From Micromonospora peucetia (lineage in GTDB: Bacteria > Actinomycetota > Actinomycetes > Mycobacteriales > Micromonosporaceae): DNA of 64,000 bases. Location: assembly GCF_900091625.1 (NCBI RefSeq), contig NZ_FMIC01000002.1, forward strand, positions 4,278,001 to 4,342,000, given 5' to 3'. The notes under the pieces were generated by a model that saw only the letters and a program-made list of their open reading frames with translations, had not been told where the DNA came from and did no database searches. The translations under genes and the position numbers were made by a program. This document shows positions 18,101 to 26,600 of this stretch, in pieces. Each line of letters begins with the position of its first letter. Position 1 is the first letter of the stretch.

Positions 18101-18464
18101 GCGCATTGGTGCTCGCCGGCGTCTCGCCCGGTCCGCCCAGGATGATCATCGGCGAGCGGGTCGTCAGGTCACTGTCGCCCACGATCCGGGCCGTGACGCC
18201 GTGCGCGGACAGCAACTCCACGAGCGCTGTCCGTGCTGCCGGGTCGGCGGTCTCGCCCGCGACGACATCGATGTTCTTGGGTACCGACACGAAGCTCGGA
18301 CGCGAGTCGATCTGCTGCGGCACCGGAAGGATTCGAGCCGCGTGGTTGGGAGCCGGTCGTTCGGCGTTGGCAGGCAGGGGAGTCAGCACGCCAACGGCAA
18401 GCGTGACCGATGCGGCGAATGTGACAACGCGGCGACAACCGCGAGATGAGCGTGAACGGAACAC
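15150..18464 (-). CDS. secreted GH84-type beta-N-acetylglucosaminidase with LamG domain
   Basis: An 1104-residue secreted multidomain glycosidase. It has a signal peptide (Arg-rich start, hydrophobic core, ANAERPAPN cleavage region). An N-terminal GH20b-like domain follows (RILPVPQQI). Then comes a GH84 catalytic barrel beginning YQVRGGMESFYGPVWS. The paired catalytic aspartates are in AWDDVSG near residue 313, as in O-GlcNAcase-type enzymes that use substrate-assisted catalysis. An alpha-helical region, a discoidin-like and a NEW3-like segment follow, and a C-terminal LamG/concanavalin-like fold occupies about residues 885-1104. It should release GlcNAc outside the cell for the adjacent importer. 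The GTG start has GTGGAGGTCGC upstream; longer starts would add a non-signal leader. Confidence 0.9.
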   Translation of the reverse strand: MFRSRSSRGCRRVVTFAASVTLAVGVLTPLPANAERPAPNHAARILPVPQQIDSRPSFVSVPKNIDVVAGETADPAARTALVELLSAHGVTARIVGDSDLTTRSPMIILGGPGETPASTNALRDLKVTGPESLPREGYVLAAGRDQRGRERIVLSGVDGAGTFYAVQSLRQLLVAKGSHLAVNGVQIRDWPGYQVRGGMESFYGPVWSQEDRRSQIEFLARHKMNQFFYGPADDLRTGSDWASLYEAAELARLKEIVDLSKARHVDFVYRISPEAPMAPSKGICHVRETDRAKLLARFEQMWEIGVRSYVVAWDDVSGNFACQEDRDAYRGDRSPLAVAQAEVTNFVQKEFIEKHPGANRMVAVPTEYWGMTKTPYTERFDELLSTEVDLYWTGPAVVSPSITEADLQAAQDVWSRHRIMLWDNYPVNDYSTNRLLLGPLKNRDASMADKTIGISFNELVGYQDASQIALGTQADYSWNPVAYDAERSWTHTLQILGGDAYEELRLFAENNRASVLDATTRPEFAALINRLMADYRAGRPVTAQLNQVDRELRRLEELPAALRAKLDNPVLLKQIAPWLDRVGVTGQAGRAALRVLKAQDTGASEAGWVARRDQASARLILDRTWHQISPGPVDELLSFAAAQSDAYIGDRWYGDLGTPTGTPAAASGSRLANLTDRRDDTVYVAASVPQAGDAVMVPITKPHKLSAVTVVQDATAPADGMIQALVDGTWVDLGQLADGFTKVPAKDLAATAVRIQWTPGSVAPRVYEIVPHYSDVLRGRVSLEPSGGIIAPGTTKRFQVALEVFDEGRVTARVAASGPAGWTVTPATQVLNARPDGRTIVASVPVAVTVPSGTTEGRHQVTVTFHKDGVAPVTLPLTIIVGEGSYPEFVNRANPSGYWRLGDAAGSRTAVDSSTSGQNGIYQGAEPGAGGVLAGNGAADLSNGYIDVPRSPRTNLTGPFTVEAWVKLDTLVPSPGQAIIESYTGPAHSGYALRASSGVLQAWSLGSPGKGHGVVSGRTQLTPNKWHHVAAVFDGSRLTVYLDGVADNSVATTVAPGSGTASVKLGGRGDDTSQRLQGDLDEAAIYDRALTANEIQEHYFAGIG

Positions 18465-18633
18465 GCGACCTCCACTTTTGTTGGTCCAGGTGGGTGGCTG
18501 TTGCCGGGGTGCGCCGGCTCGGAGTGCGGTGGTGTGGGTGTCGGGGGCTGGTCGGCACAAGATCCGCCGGTCGGTCGGGTCAACGGGGAGCCGATCGGGC
18601 CGTCGGGGCCGGAGCCCGGGTCGAGCTCTGAGA

Positions 18634-18649
18634 AGTGGTCTATGCCAGT
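18634..18649. promoter_or_regulatory. dre-like operator upstream of the GH84 gene
   Basis: AGTGGTCTATGCCAGT matches the DasR-type palindrome A[CG]TGGTCTAGACCA[CG]T at 14 of 16 positions. It lies 170 bases upstream of the GH84 start and just downstream of a possible leftward -35 element, so binding could block transcription. Confidence 0.55.
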
Positions 18650-18800
18650 AACGAGAATCCATGCTGCTGCTGGTTGCGTCAAGACCTCATCGACCAGATG
18701 GAGGCTTTCGAGACCCAAACTCGATCGGCGCGGATCCCGAGCGTCGCCTGATTTCCGCTGTTCACAGGCGATATGAAGGGCTAGCCGGAGGGTGGTTCAT

Positions 18801-18816
18801 ACTGGTCTAGCCCTCA
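18801..18816. promoter_or_regulatory. partial dre-like site before the four-gene operon
   Basis: ACTGGTCTAGCCCTCA has a perfect left half (ACTGGTCTAG) but a degraded right half; 13 of 16 positions fit. It also forms one arm of an 8-bp inverted repeat. It is about 92 bases upstream of the adenylating-enzyme gene. Confidence 0.35.
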
Positions 18817-18907
18817 TGCGTCCATCTGGCAGCTAGGTGCGGATACTCAGCACCGGACCGGTGCGACAGCTCAGGCACTCCCGGCTGGACACGCCGAGGA
18901 TGCTGTC

Positions 18908-20488
18908 ATGGCCGAGACGCTGCTTCGACACCCTGATCCGTCCCCCCTCGCGGCACTGAGTCTGACGGCCGGCGAACGCTGGCGCCGGGCACGTCTGACG
19001 ATCTTCGGTCGGGTACTCGGGGCGGCGGTGCGGCTCGCCGGTCGGCATCCCACGTCGTGGCGGTGGTTGGCCAGGCGGCACCACCCGATGCTGGACCTGC
19101 TCGCGGCGGCGAACGCGCGTGCGGGGTGCGCGCTCGCCGCGCTGGACGTCCCGGCGTACCGCGCCTTTCTGCGTGCCCGGCCGGCCCGGGTCCGGCGTCG
19201 GCTGCGCGACTTCCCGGAGACCGACAAGGTGAGTTACGTCGTTCCCTTCGAGGCCGCGCGCCGCTGCCGGGGCGGACGACTACCGGCCCGGGGCGTGGTG
19301 GTCGACGAGTCGGCCGGCTCGTCGGGCCGGCCCTTCAACTGGCCGCGCGGCGAGCGGGAACTGCGCGCGGTGCACCGCGACATCGCCGGCTACAGCAGCC
19401 TGGTGTTTCCGATGCGTCGCCCGTTCGTCATCAACGCGTACTCGATGGGCGCCTGGGCGACCGGGACGACGACCGGCGCCGCGATGGCCCGCATCGCGGT
19501 GGTCAAGAACACCGGCCCGGACCTCGGCAAGATCGTCGACACGCTCCGCGAGTTCGGCCCGGACTTCGACTACCTGGTGACCGCGTACCCGCCGTTCCTG
19601 AAGCATCTGCGGGACCGGCTCGACGCCGATGGCTTCGACTGGTCGCGCCACCGCATCTTCGCCAGCTGCGGGGGAGAGGGGATGACCGAGGCGTTGCGCG
19701 GCTACCTGGAGGAGCGGTTCCTCAAGGTACGGTCGGCGTACGGCGCCTCGGACCTGTCCATCGGGATCGGCGCGGAGACCCGGTTCACGGTGTGGTTGCG
19801 GCGACGCCTGCGCAGTGATGCCGAGCTGCGGGCGGCGCTGCTCGGCGCCGACGAGCAGCGGTTGCCGATGGTGTTCCAGTACAACCCGTTGGCCAACTAC
19901 CTGGAGACGAACGAGCGCCGGGAACTGCTCTGCACGATGACCGGCCCCGACGTCCTCCAGCCACGGCTGCGGTACAACGTCGGCGACGAGGCGCTGCTCG
20001 TCGGGTATCGGCGGATCCTCGACCTGGTCCGCGGCGACCCGGATCGCTGGGCCGAGTGTCGTACGGCGCTGGCGAGCGAACGGATGACCCTGCCGGTGCT
20101 GCTGCTGTTCGGCCGGCGCGACTCCACGGTGTCGTACCTGGGCGCCAATCTCTATCCACAGGACGTCGAGTACGGCCTCTACACCGGCAACCCGTACGCC
20201 GCCGAGATCAGCCGGTTCTGCCTGGCGCTGGCCGAGGACGCCACGCTGGAGACCCGGCCGGTGGTCCACCTCGAACTGCGCCGCCCGCTGCCCGAGCCGG
20301 ATCGCGATGCTCTCGCCACGGCCTGCCGGACCGGAGTGCGCCAGCACCTCGCGGTGGTCTCCCGCGACTTCGCGCAGTCACTGACCGAGGACCCGACCGC
20401 CGGTGACCTCCGCGTCGAGCTGCACGAACCGGGCACCGGCCCGTTCGCCGGACAACAGAAGATCAAGAACATCTACCTGGTGGGCTGA
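18908..20488 (+). CDS. F390-synthetase/PaaK-like adenylate-forming enzyme
   Basis: A 526-residue member of the ANL superfamily closest in style to phenylacetate-CoA ligase (PaaK) and coenzyme F390 synthetase-like proteins. The ATP phosphate loop is DESAGSSGRPF around residue 140. A second conserved segment is ASCGGEGMTEA. RLRYNVGDEALL matches the RYxxGD hinge motif. The C-terminal domain ends near IKNIYLVG, where a Lys for adenylation could reside. It should activate a carboxylic acid as an acyl-AMP, with the acceptor not clear. It is the first gene of a four-gene operon with coupled starts. The ATG follows GAGG with normal spacing. Confidence 0.85.
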   Translation: MAETLLRHPDPSPLAALSLTAGERWRRARLTIFGRVLGAAVRLAGRHPTSWRWLARRHHPMLDLLAAANARAGCALAALDVPAYRAFLRARPARVRRRLRDFPETDKVSYVVPFEAARRCRGGRLPARGVVVDESAGSSGRPFNWPRGERELRAVHRDIAGYSSLVFPMRRPFVINAYSMGAWATGTTTGAAMARIAVVKNTGPDLGKIVDTLREFGPDFDYLVTAYPPFLKHLRDRLDADGFDWSRHRIFASCGGEGMTEALRGYLEERFLKVRSAYGASDLSIGIGAETRFTVWLRRRLRSDAELRAALLGADEQRLPMVFQYNPLANYLETNERRELLCTMTGPDVLQPRLRYNVGDEALLVGYRRILDLVRGDPDRWAECRTALASERMTLPVLLLFGRRDSTVSYLGANLYPQDVEYGLYTGNPYAAEISRFCLALAEDATLETRPVVHLELRRPLPEPDRDALATACRTGVRQHLAVVSRDFAQSLTEDPTAGDLRVELHEPGTGPFAGQQKIKNIYLVG

Positions 20489-20491
20489 GCG

Positions 20492-20932
20492 ATGCGTACC
20501 CGTGACTTCTCCCAGGCCCCGGCACAGGCGCGGGCCGGGGCCATGTTCGTCGGCGCGACCCGCTACCGGGGGCCGCTGGCGATCCTGCGGCTCGTCCCGG
20601 CCTGGCTGCGGATGGTCCGTGACCTGCGCCGGATGTCCGGATACCGCTGGCACACGGTGTACTGGGAGTTTCCCTTCACCCTCGGCACGATCGCGTTCTT
20701 CGCCGACCGCGACGCCATGCTGCGGTTCGCCCGGTCCCGGCACCATCGACGGCTGATGACCTGGGTCACCGACGGCACCCGCAACGCGACCGCCGGCTAC
20801 ATCCGGCTCTTCACCGCCGAGCCCGACGGCTACTCCAACGGGCGGTGGCGAGCCGAGTCCACCGAGATGGCACACATCCCGACCTTCACCCCGCTGGGCT
20901 CGGAGACGGCCGGACCGGCGGTGCGACGGTGA
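20492..20932 (+). CDS. small DUF4188-like protein, function unknown
   Basis: A 146-residue soluble protein. Its central YWEFPFTLGTIAFFADRDAM, followed by a His-rich helix (SRHHRRLMTW), resembles dimeric alpha/beta-barrel or DUF4188-like proteins, which can bind small hydrophobic molecules. The match is to general pattern only. The start is three bases after the stop of the adenylating-enzyme gene, and its own stop overlaps the next start (GTGA). That fixed position suggests it works with the adenylating enzyme, perhaps as a cyclase, lyase or carrier-like partner; that is inference. Confidence 0.5.
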   Translation: MRTRDFSQAPAQARAGAMFVGATRYRGPLAILRLVPAWLRMVRDLRRMSGYRWHTVYWEFPFTLGTIAFFADRDAMLRFARSRHHRRLMTWVTDGTRNATAGYIRLFTAEPDGYSNGRWRAESTEMAHIPTFTPLGSETAGPAVRR

Positions 20933-22017
20933 CCGGCCGGCGCGGTCTGGAGCGGGTCGTCGACCGGCGCGGCCTGCGGGAGTTCCTCGCGCTCACCGAC
21001 CGGGTGTACGCCGACGAGCCGCGCTTCGTGCCGCCGTCGCGCCAACAGGTACGGCGGTGGTGGCGCGAAGGCGTGCCGATGTACCTGCTCCGGGACGGCG
21101 CGACCGGTGCGGTCGTGGGCCGGACCACCCTGCACACCGACGCCGCCCTCGACGCCAGGTTCGGTCGCCGGTGCCAGCTCTTCGGGCTCACCGAGTTCAC
21201 CGACTCGGCGGCCCGACCGCTGTTCGAGGCGATCGTCACCGCCGCCCACGCCGCCGGCGACCGGGAGGTGCTCTTCGGCCCGGTCGCGTTGCTGCCCAAC
21301 CAGTCCGGCGGGGTCATCACCTCCGGGTACGCCGACCGGGGCTTCATCGACAGCGCCTGGAACCCGCCGCGATACGTGACCGCGTACGAGTCGTACGGAT
21401 TCCGCCGGCGGTTCGAGTCGGACACCTGGATCTGCCCGGTCTCGGCCGGCGAGGACGTCGATCTCGGCACCGACCCGGACGGCGCGGAGTTGGTGGTGCA
21501 CCGGGGCGACGTCCACCGGCTCGCCGAGCAACTCGACCTGCTGCGTGAACTGCTGAACGCGTCCTTCGCCCAGCTCGGCTACTACACCGAGATCTCCGCC
21601 GCGCAGCTGCGTCGGCAGACCGACGGGCTCGCGTACCTGCTGGACGAGTCACTGCTGCTCTACCTGACCCGGGCCGGGCGGCCGGTGGGGTTCGTGCTGT
21701 GCGTACCGGACATCAGCGAGTTCGTGGTCCGGGTCCGGGGCAACCTCAACCTGGTCAACCAGCTCCGGCTGCTGGCGGTCCGACGCCGGTACCGGCGCGA
21801 GGCGGTGCTGATCGTCAAAGGTGTGCTGCCCGAGTGCCAGGGCCGCGGATACCAGCGGCTGCTCTCCGCCGCGTTGCGCCACAACCTGCACACCGGCGGG
21901 TACACGACGCTGCGCAGCACCTACGTCGGCCGAGATAATCCGGCCTCGGCCGCGCAGTACCGGGCGCTGGGCGGCCGGCCGCTGCACGGGTACACCTTCT
22001 ACGAGAAGGCGCTGTAG
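20929..22017 (+). CDS. GNAT-fold acyltransferase-like protein
   Basis: A 362-residue protein with a C-terminal GNAT-like core. LIVKGVLPECQGRGYQRLLSAAL carries the CoA-loop pattern (QGRGYQ) and YVGRDNPASAAQYRALGGRPL matches the alpha4 region. The N-terminal half (VYADEPRFVPPSRQQV) is typical of large actinobacterial GNATs that accept bulky or tethered acyl donors. The GTG start overlaps the preceding gene by four bases, and the next gene starts immediately after its stop. In this operon it may transfer the acyl group activated by the adenylating enzyme to an amine. Confidence 0.75.
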   Translation: MTGRRGLERVVDRRGLREFLALTDRVYADEPRFVPPSRQQVRRWWREGVPMYLLRDGATGAVVGRTTLHTDAALDARFGRRCQLFGLTEFTDSAARPLFEAIVTAAHAAGDREVLFGPVALLPNQSGGVITSGYADRGFIDSAWNPPRYVTAYESYGFRRRFESDTWICPVSAGEDVDLGTDPDGAELVVHRGDVHRLAEQLDLLRELLNASFAQLGYYTEISAAQLRRQTDGLAYLLDESLLLYLTRAGRPVGFVLCVPDISEFVVRVRGNLNLVNQLRLLAVRRRYRREAVLIVKGVLPECQGRGYQRLLSAALRHNLHTGGYTTLRSTYVGRDNPASAAQYRALGGRPLHGYTFYEKAL

Positions 22018-23028
22018 ATGGAACTCGCGGCGTTCCGCGCGCTGGAGCCGCTCTGCTGGCGGGCGCCGAGCGCGCACAACACCCAACCGTGGCGGCTCGA
22101 CCACCAGAACGGGGTGGTCCGGGTGGGCTGGGAACAGGCGTACACGCTGCCGGCGGCTGATCCCTCCGGTCGGGATCTGCGGCTGTCCCTGGGAGCCTTC
22201 GTCGAGACCTGCCTGGTCGTCGCGGCCGACGCCGGACTCCGGCTGGAGTTCGTCGCGGACCACTGTGCCGAGGACCGCCGGGTGGGCTGGCTGCGGGCGT
22301 CCCCGCACCGATACGACACTCCGTTCGGCGCGGCGCAGGTGCGGGCCCGTCGCACCCACCGGGGCCGGTTCTCGGCCGGCCCGGACGCCGAGGTGACAGC
22401 GGCCGTCGACGCGCTAGCGCGGTCGTCAGGCGGGATGGTCCGGACCGTACCGGACGCCGGCCTGCTGGCCCGCCTGTTGAGGACCGCCGACCGACAGGTG
22501 TACGCGGATCCCGAGGTGGTCGGCGAGTTGCGGTCGTGGCTGCGGCTCACACCGGCGCATCCGGACTATCGCGCCGACGGGCTCACCGACCGTTGCCTGG
22601 GGCTGTCCCGGGGCGAGGCGACCGTCCTGCGGACGGCACTGGCGGCGTACCCGGTCCTGCGCCGGATGGGCCTGCCCCGGCTGCTCGCCGTGGCGTCCGG
22701 CAACCCGCTCGCGCTCGGCGGCGCCGTGATCGTCCTGGTCGGACCGCCCGGGTCGGACGACGCGACGCAGGTCGAGTTCGGTCGGGTGCTCGCTCGCATC
22801 TGGTTGACCCTGCACACGGCCGGGCTGGCGGCGCATCCGCTGAGCCAGCTCATCGACGCGCCCGCCACCCGTGCCGCCCTGGGCTCGTTGCTGGGCGTGG
22901 CGCCGGAGCGCCTGCTGCACGCCGCCCGGGTCGGCCGGCCGGTGAGTCCGGCGGAGCCCTCGGCGCGCCGGATCGGTGGCACCGGCTCGAACGGCCCGGG
23001 GCGCAGTGGTCGCCTCGACGGGAAATAG
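22018..23028 (+). CDS. nitroreductase-family (FMN) oxidoreductase
   Basis: A 336-residue nitroreductase-fold protein. APSAHNTQPWRL at residues 16-27 is the FMN-binding signature, and RTHRGRFSAGP and LWLTLHTAGLAAHPLSQLID (split over the middle and C-terminus) are typical of the Acg/large nitroreductase group. Such enzymes oxidise or reduce substrates with FMN. In peptide and amide pathways they often install C=C or aromatise a ring. The start follows the upstream stop with no gap (TAGATG), so it is the last gene of the coupled operon. The tail is Ser/Gly-rich. Confidence 0.8.
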   Translation: MELAAFRALEPLCWRAPSAHNTQPWRLDHQNGVVRVGWEQAYTLPAADPSGRDLRLSLGAFVETCLVVAADAGLRLEFVADHCAEDRRVGWLRASPHRYDTPFGAAQVRARRTHRGRFSAGPDAEVTAAVDALARSSGGMVRTVPDAGLLARLLRTADRQVYADPEVVGELRSWLRLTPAHPDYRADGLTDRCLGLSRGEATVLRTALAAYPVLRRMGLPRLLAVASGNPLALGGAVIVLVGPPGSDDATQVEFGRVLARIWLTLHTAGLAAHPLSQLIDAPATRAALGSLLGVAPERLLHAARVGRPVSPAEPSARRIGGTGSNGPGRSGRLDGK

Positions 23029-23629
23029 CGTCGACCCGTGGGGCCGCGTTACGTCGACATGCCGCTTTTCCACCTTGACATCAATCACGCCCGGTCGGCC
23101 CCGGTTCGTCCTTGTCCGGCTCGGAGCGGCGCGCCTAACCTGATCCGGCGCTCACGGCTCGTCGGGGTGAGTCGGGAGCGTGCCGAAGTCCGGTAGCCGG
23201 GCACCTGGAGCTGAGTGCAGGCGGCAGGCTCGCCGTGTTGAGCCCGGCGTGGGCGGCGTGCCATGCCCACGCGCTCATCCGGCACGGCCGTTACGACGCC
23301 GGACGGCTGGGGACAGGACCGGGGAGTTGCGGCCCCGGTCCTGACGCCCGGCCTCGGCGACCGGACAGGCCACCTGGAGCACCACAATTTGGCCCGCTAC
23401 TTCCTGCACGAGTTAGCGCCACCGCCGGCTCCGTCGGCCCGTTGCCGGCGGCGGCTGGCCGCGTCGACCACTTGGGACGGCGCACGTGGGTCTTCGGCCG
23501 GCATTCCACCGGTCCGGTCCTCTACTCCTGCAGAGGCGATGCCGCTGCCGTAGTCGAACGATAGCTGTCGGTATATTAAGCGCTCCTAACTTCTACCCGT
23601 CGTATCGGCTCCTGACCGGAGGGTGACGG
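23029..23629. other. intergenic region, promoter-like element for the RHS gene
   Basis: About 600 bases without a supported gene; open frames here lack family features. A TATATT hexamer at 23572-23577, AT-rich for this genome, is a plausible -10 element about 50 bases before the RHS start codon. CCGGAGGG forms the ribosome-binding site. Confidence 0.5.
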
Positions 23630-26600
23630 GTGAAGAGGAAACTCAGAGGGCCGCTGATCGCGGGCCTGGTGGTGGCGTTGGCCGCCACCGTGGGCGCGAC
23701 GGAGGCCCTGTCCGAGCGGAAACCGGAGAATGCCGCTACCACGGCGCAGGACGACGGGCTGCTGCCCCGGCTCGGCGACGCCGCGAAGGGCCTGGTCGAC
23801 GGCGGGTCGCGCCCGGCGAAGCCGGAGGTGGTCAGCGCCGGCCTGGCGGTGCAGGAGAAGGCGGCACCGGCGAAGGTCTGGCCACCGCAGAGGCGGGTCA
23901 GGGAACTCACCGGCAAGCGCACCGAAAACAGCCGGGTGTACCAGCTCTCCGACGGGCGGACCCAGGCGGAGATCTCCGCCGTGCCACTGCACTACCAGGA
24001 CGCCAAGGGTCGCTACCAGCCGATCGACACCACGGTGCGTCCGACCAACGACAAGGGCTACGTACAGGGCAACCGGACGAACAGCTTCACCAGCCTCTTC
24101 GGCGACAGCACCGACGACCTGGTTCGCTTCGAGCGGGGCGGCCGCAGCATCGAGCTGGGGCTGCTCGGGGCGGCCAAGGGTGTCACCCCGAGGGTGTCCG
24201 GCTCGACGGTCACCTACCCCGGCCTGGCCGGCGGGGCGGACATCGTCTACGAGGTCACGGCGTCGGCGCTCAAGGAGAAGATCGTCCTGCGCCGGGCGCC
24301 GGTCGGGCCGGGGTCGTACACGTTCACGCTGGAGACCGCCGGCCTGACCGCACAGCAGCGCGAGGACGGGTCCATCGCGTTCGTACGTCCGACCTGTGTT
24401 GAGCCGGTGTTCGTGATGCCGGCGCCGTTCATGTACGACGACAAGGACGACAAGTCCTCGCCGCACGGCAAGGTGTGGAGCGACAAGGTCACCCAGAAGG
24501 TGACCCAGTCCGGCGGCACGTCGACCATCACCGTCAGCGCCGACGCCGGCTGGCTCGCCGACCAGGCGCGCGTCTACCCGGTGGTTATCGACCCGACCAT
24601 CAAGATCCAGCCTGTTCCGGCCGACGGACAGGACGTGGCGATCTACTCGGGCAACCCGACCAAGAACTACAACGACACGTACCAGCTGAACGTCGGCACC
24701 GACGAGTCCCAGACGTGGCGGTCGCTGCTCAAGTTCGACGTGGCTAGCGCGATCCCGGCGAACACGACGATCGACGACGCCCAGCTTCAGCTCTACTACT
24801 CGCAAACTCACACGCAGTGGGCCTACGACGTGCCGATGGAGGCTCGGCGAATCACCACGGCGTGGGCCGAGGACGATGCGACCTGGGCGAACACGAACGG
24901 CGACATCGCCGGTCTCCCGGCCGGCAACGTCGTCACCGTGGACGACGGCGACGCCGGCACCTCGGCGGTGGGCACCTGGCCGTACTCGGCGAACCCCGAC
25001 TTGGCGCCGAAGGCGGTCAACGCCGACTACCGGGCCAACAACGACGCCACCACCGGGGACACCCACACCTGGGTGCCGACCCTCACCGAGTCGGGCAACT
25101 ACCGGGTCGACGTGCACTTTGTCGGCGCCTTCGACCGGGCGACGAACGCCCCCTACACGGTGCACTACAACGGCGGGTCGAAGACGTACCCGGTCAACCA
25201 GACGACCCCGGACAGCGCCGGGGGCTGGGTCACCCTCGGCACGCACCCGTTCGTGGCCGGCACCACCGGCAGGGTGGTGCTCGGCGACGTCGCGGGCAAG
25301 GCGGTCGTCGCCGACGCGGTCCGCTTCACCAAGGTCGGCGCGGTCAAGCAGTACGCCAAGTCGAGCGTGTGGAACTCCTTCCCGGTCCGCAATCTCGTGC
25401 AGGACTGGGTCAACAACACCCATCCCAACCACGGCTTCATGGTCAAGGCGCTCGACGAGTCGACCAAGAACCGCGGCGGACCGATCTACGAGGCGTCCGA
25501 GTACGCGTACGCCAACGACCGGCGGGACTTCAACCTGCCGAGGCTCGTCGTGACGTACGGGCGGCCGGGGGTGGCGGTCGACCCGCCGACCACGATCACC
25601 TCGACGGGGGCCGTGCTGGGCTGGCCGGCATACGTGGATCCGTCGACGACGACCACCGCCGACGACATTGTGGAATACCAGGTGCACCGTAGTGTGAACC
25701 AGAACTTCACGCCTTTGGCGGCGACGCTGGTCGCGCCGGTCTCCTCGGGTACCCGGACCTACCAGGACACCACGGCGGTGCCGACGGCGGCGGACAACAC
25801 CGACCCGATGGCCCGGAAGTTCTACTACTACATGGTTGCGGTCAAGACCCAGGACGGGCAGCTGATCGCGGGCCCGACCCAGTCGGCCATGCTGCCGAAG
25901 GCGGGCCAGATCACCCGGATCTACCGCACCGGCGTCACCGACACCACCCTGTCGGCCACCCGGCCCACCGAGAACGTCGACGTCTACGACGGCGACCCGT
26001 ACGTGGGTCCGGGCAACAACTCGACGGTCTACGGCGACAGCCGGGGTGTGGTGAGGTTCCCGACGCTGACCGGCGTCCCGGCCGACGCGCAGGTGGTCGG
26101 TGCCGAGCTGCGGATGTACAACACCTACCTCTACCCGGGCGACGACACCGACGAGTTCGTCGACGTCCACCGCCTGACCCGGCCGTTCGACGAGACCACC
26201 GCGAGCTGGACGAAGGCCAACGCCACCACCGCGTGGACCACGCCCGGCGGTGACTACGACACCACCTGGAAGGCTGGCTTCAACGGGTTCACCAACGACC
26301 CGGAGTGGGCGACGTGGGATGTCACCAGCCCGGTGAAGGGCTGGGTCAGCGCCCCGACGAGCAACAACGGGCTTCTGCTGCGTATGCGCGACGAGGTGAA
26401 CCAGACCGCCCGCGCGATGCTGCTCTCCTCCGAGGGGCAGGAGCCACTGCTGCGCCCGACGCTGGAGGTCACCTACCTCGAGCAGACCGCCGAGTCCACC
26501 TACTACGCGGCCTCGACGCCGCAGGCGCTCACCCCGAACGCCACCTACGCCCTGCCGGTGACGGTGTCGAACCCGACCCTCGCGGCCTGGAACCCGACCG

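Larger units (their letters stand above)
18465..18907. other. divergent intergenic region with regulatory sites
   Basis: About 440 bases separate the GH84 gene (leftward) from the four-gene operon (rightward). It holds two dre-like sites listed separately. It also holds an inverted repeat AGGGCTAG (18777-18784) / CTAGCCCT (18807-18814), and a possible leftward -35 element TTGACG at 18682-18677. No coding sequence is convincing. Confidence 0.6.

Noticed and set aside
18465..18662. Longer GH84 start at 18662
   Set aside because: It adds 66 residues ahead of a clear signal peptide and would cover the dre-like site; GTG 18464 has a strong ribosome-binding site.
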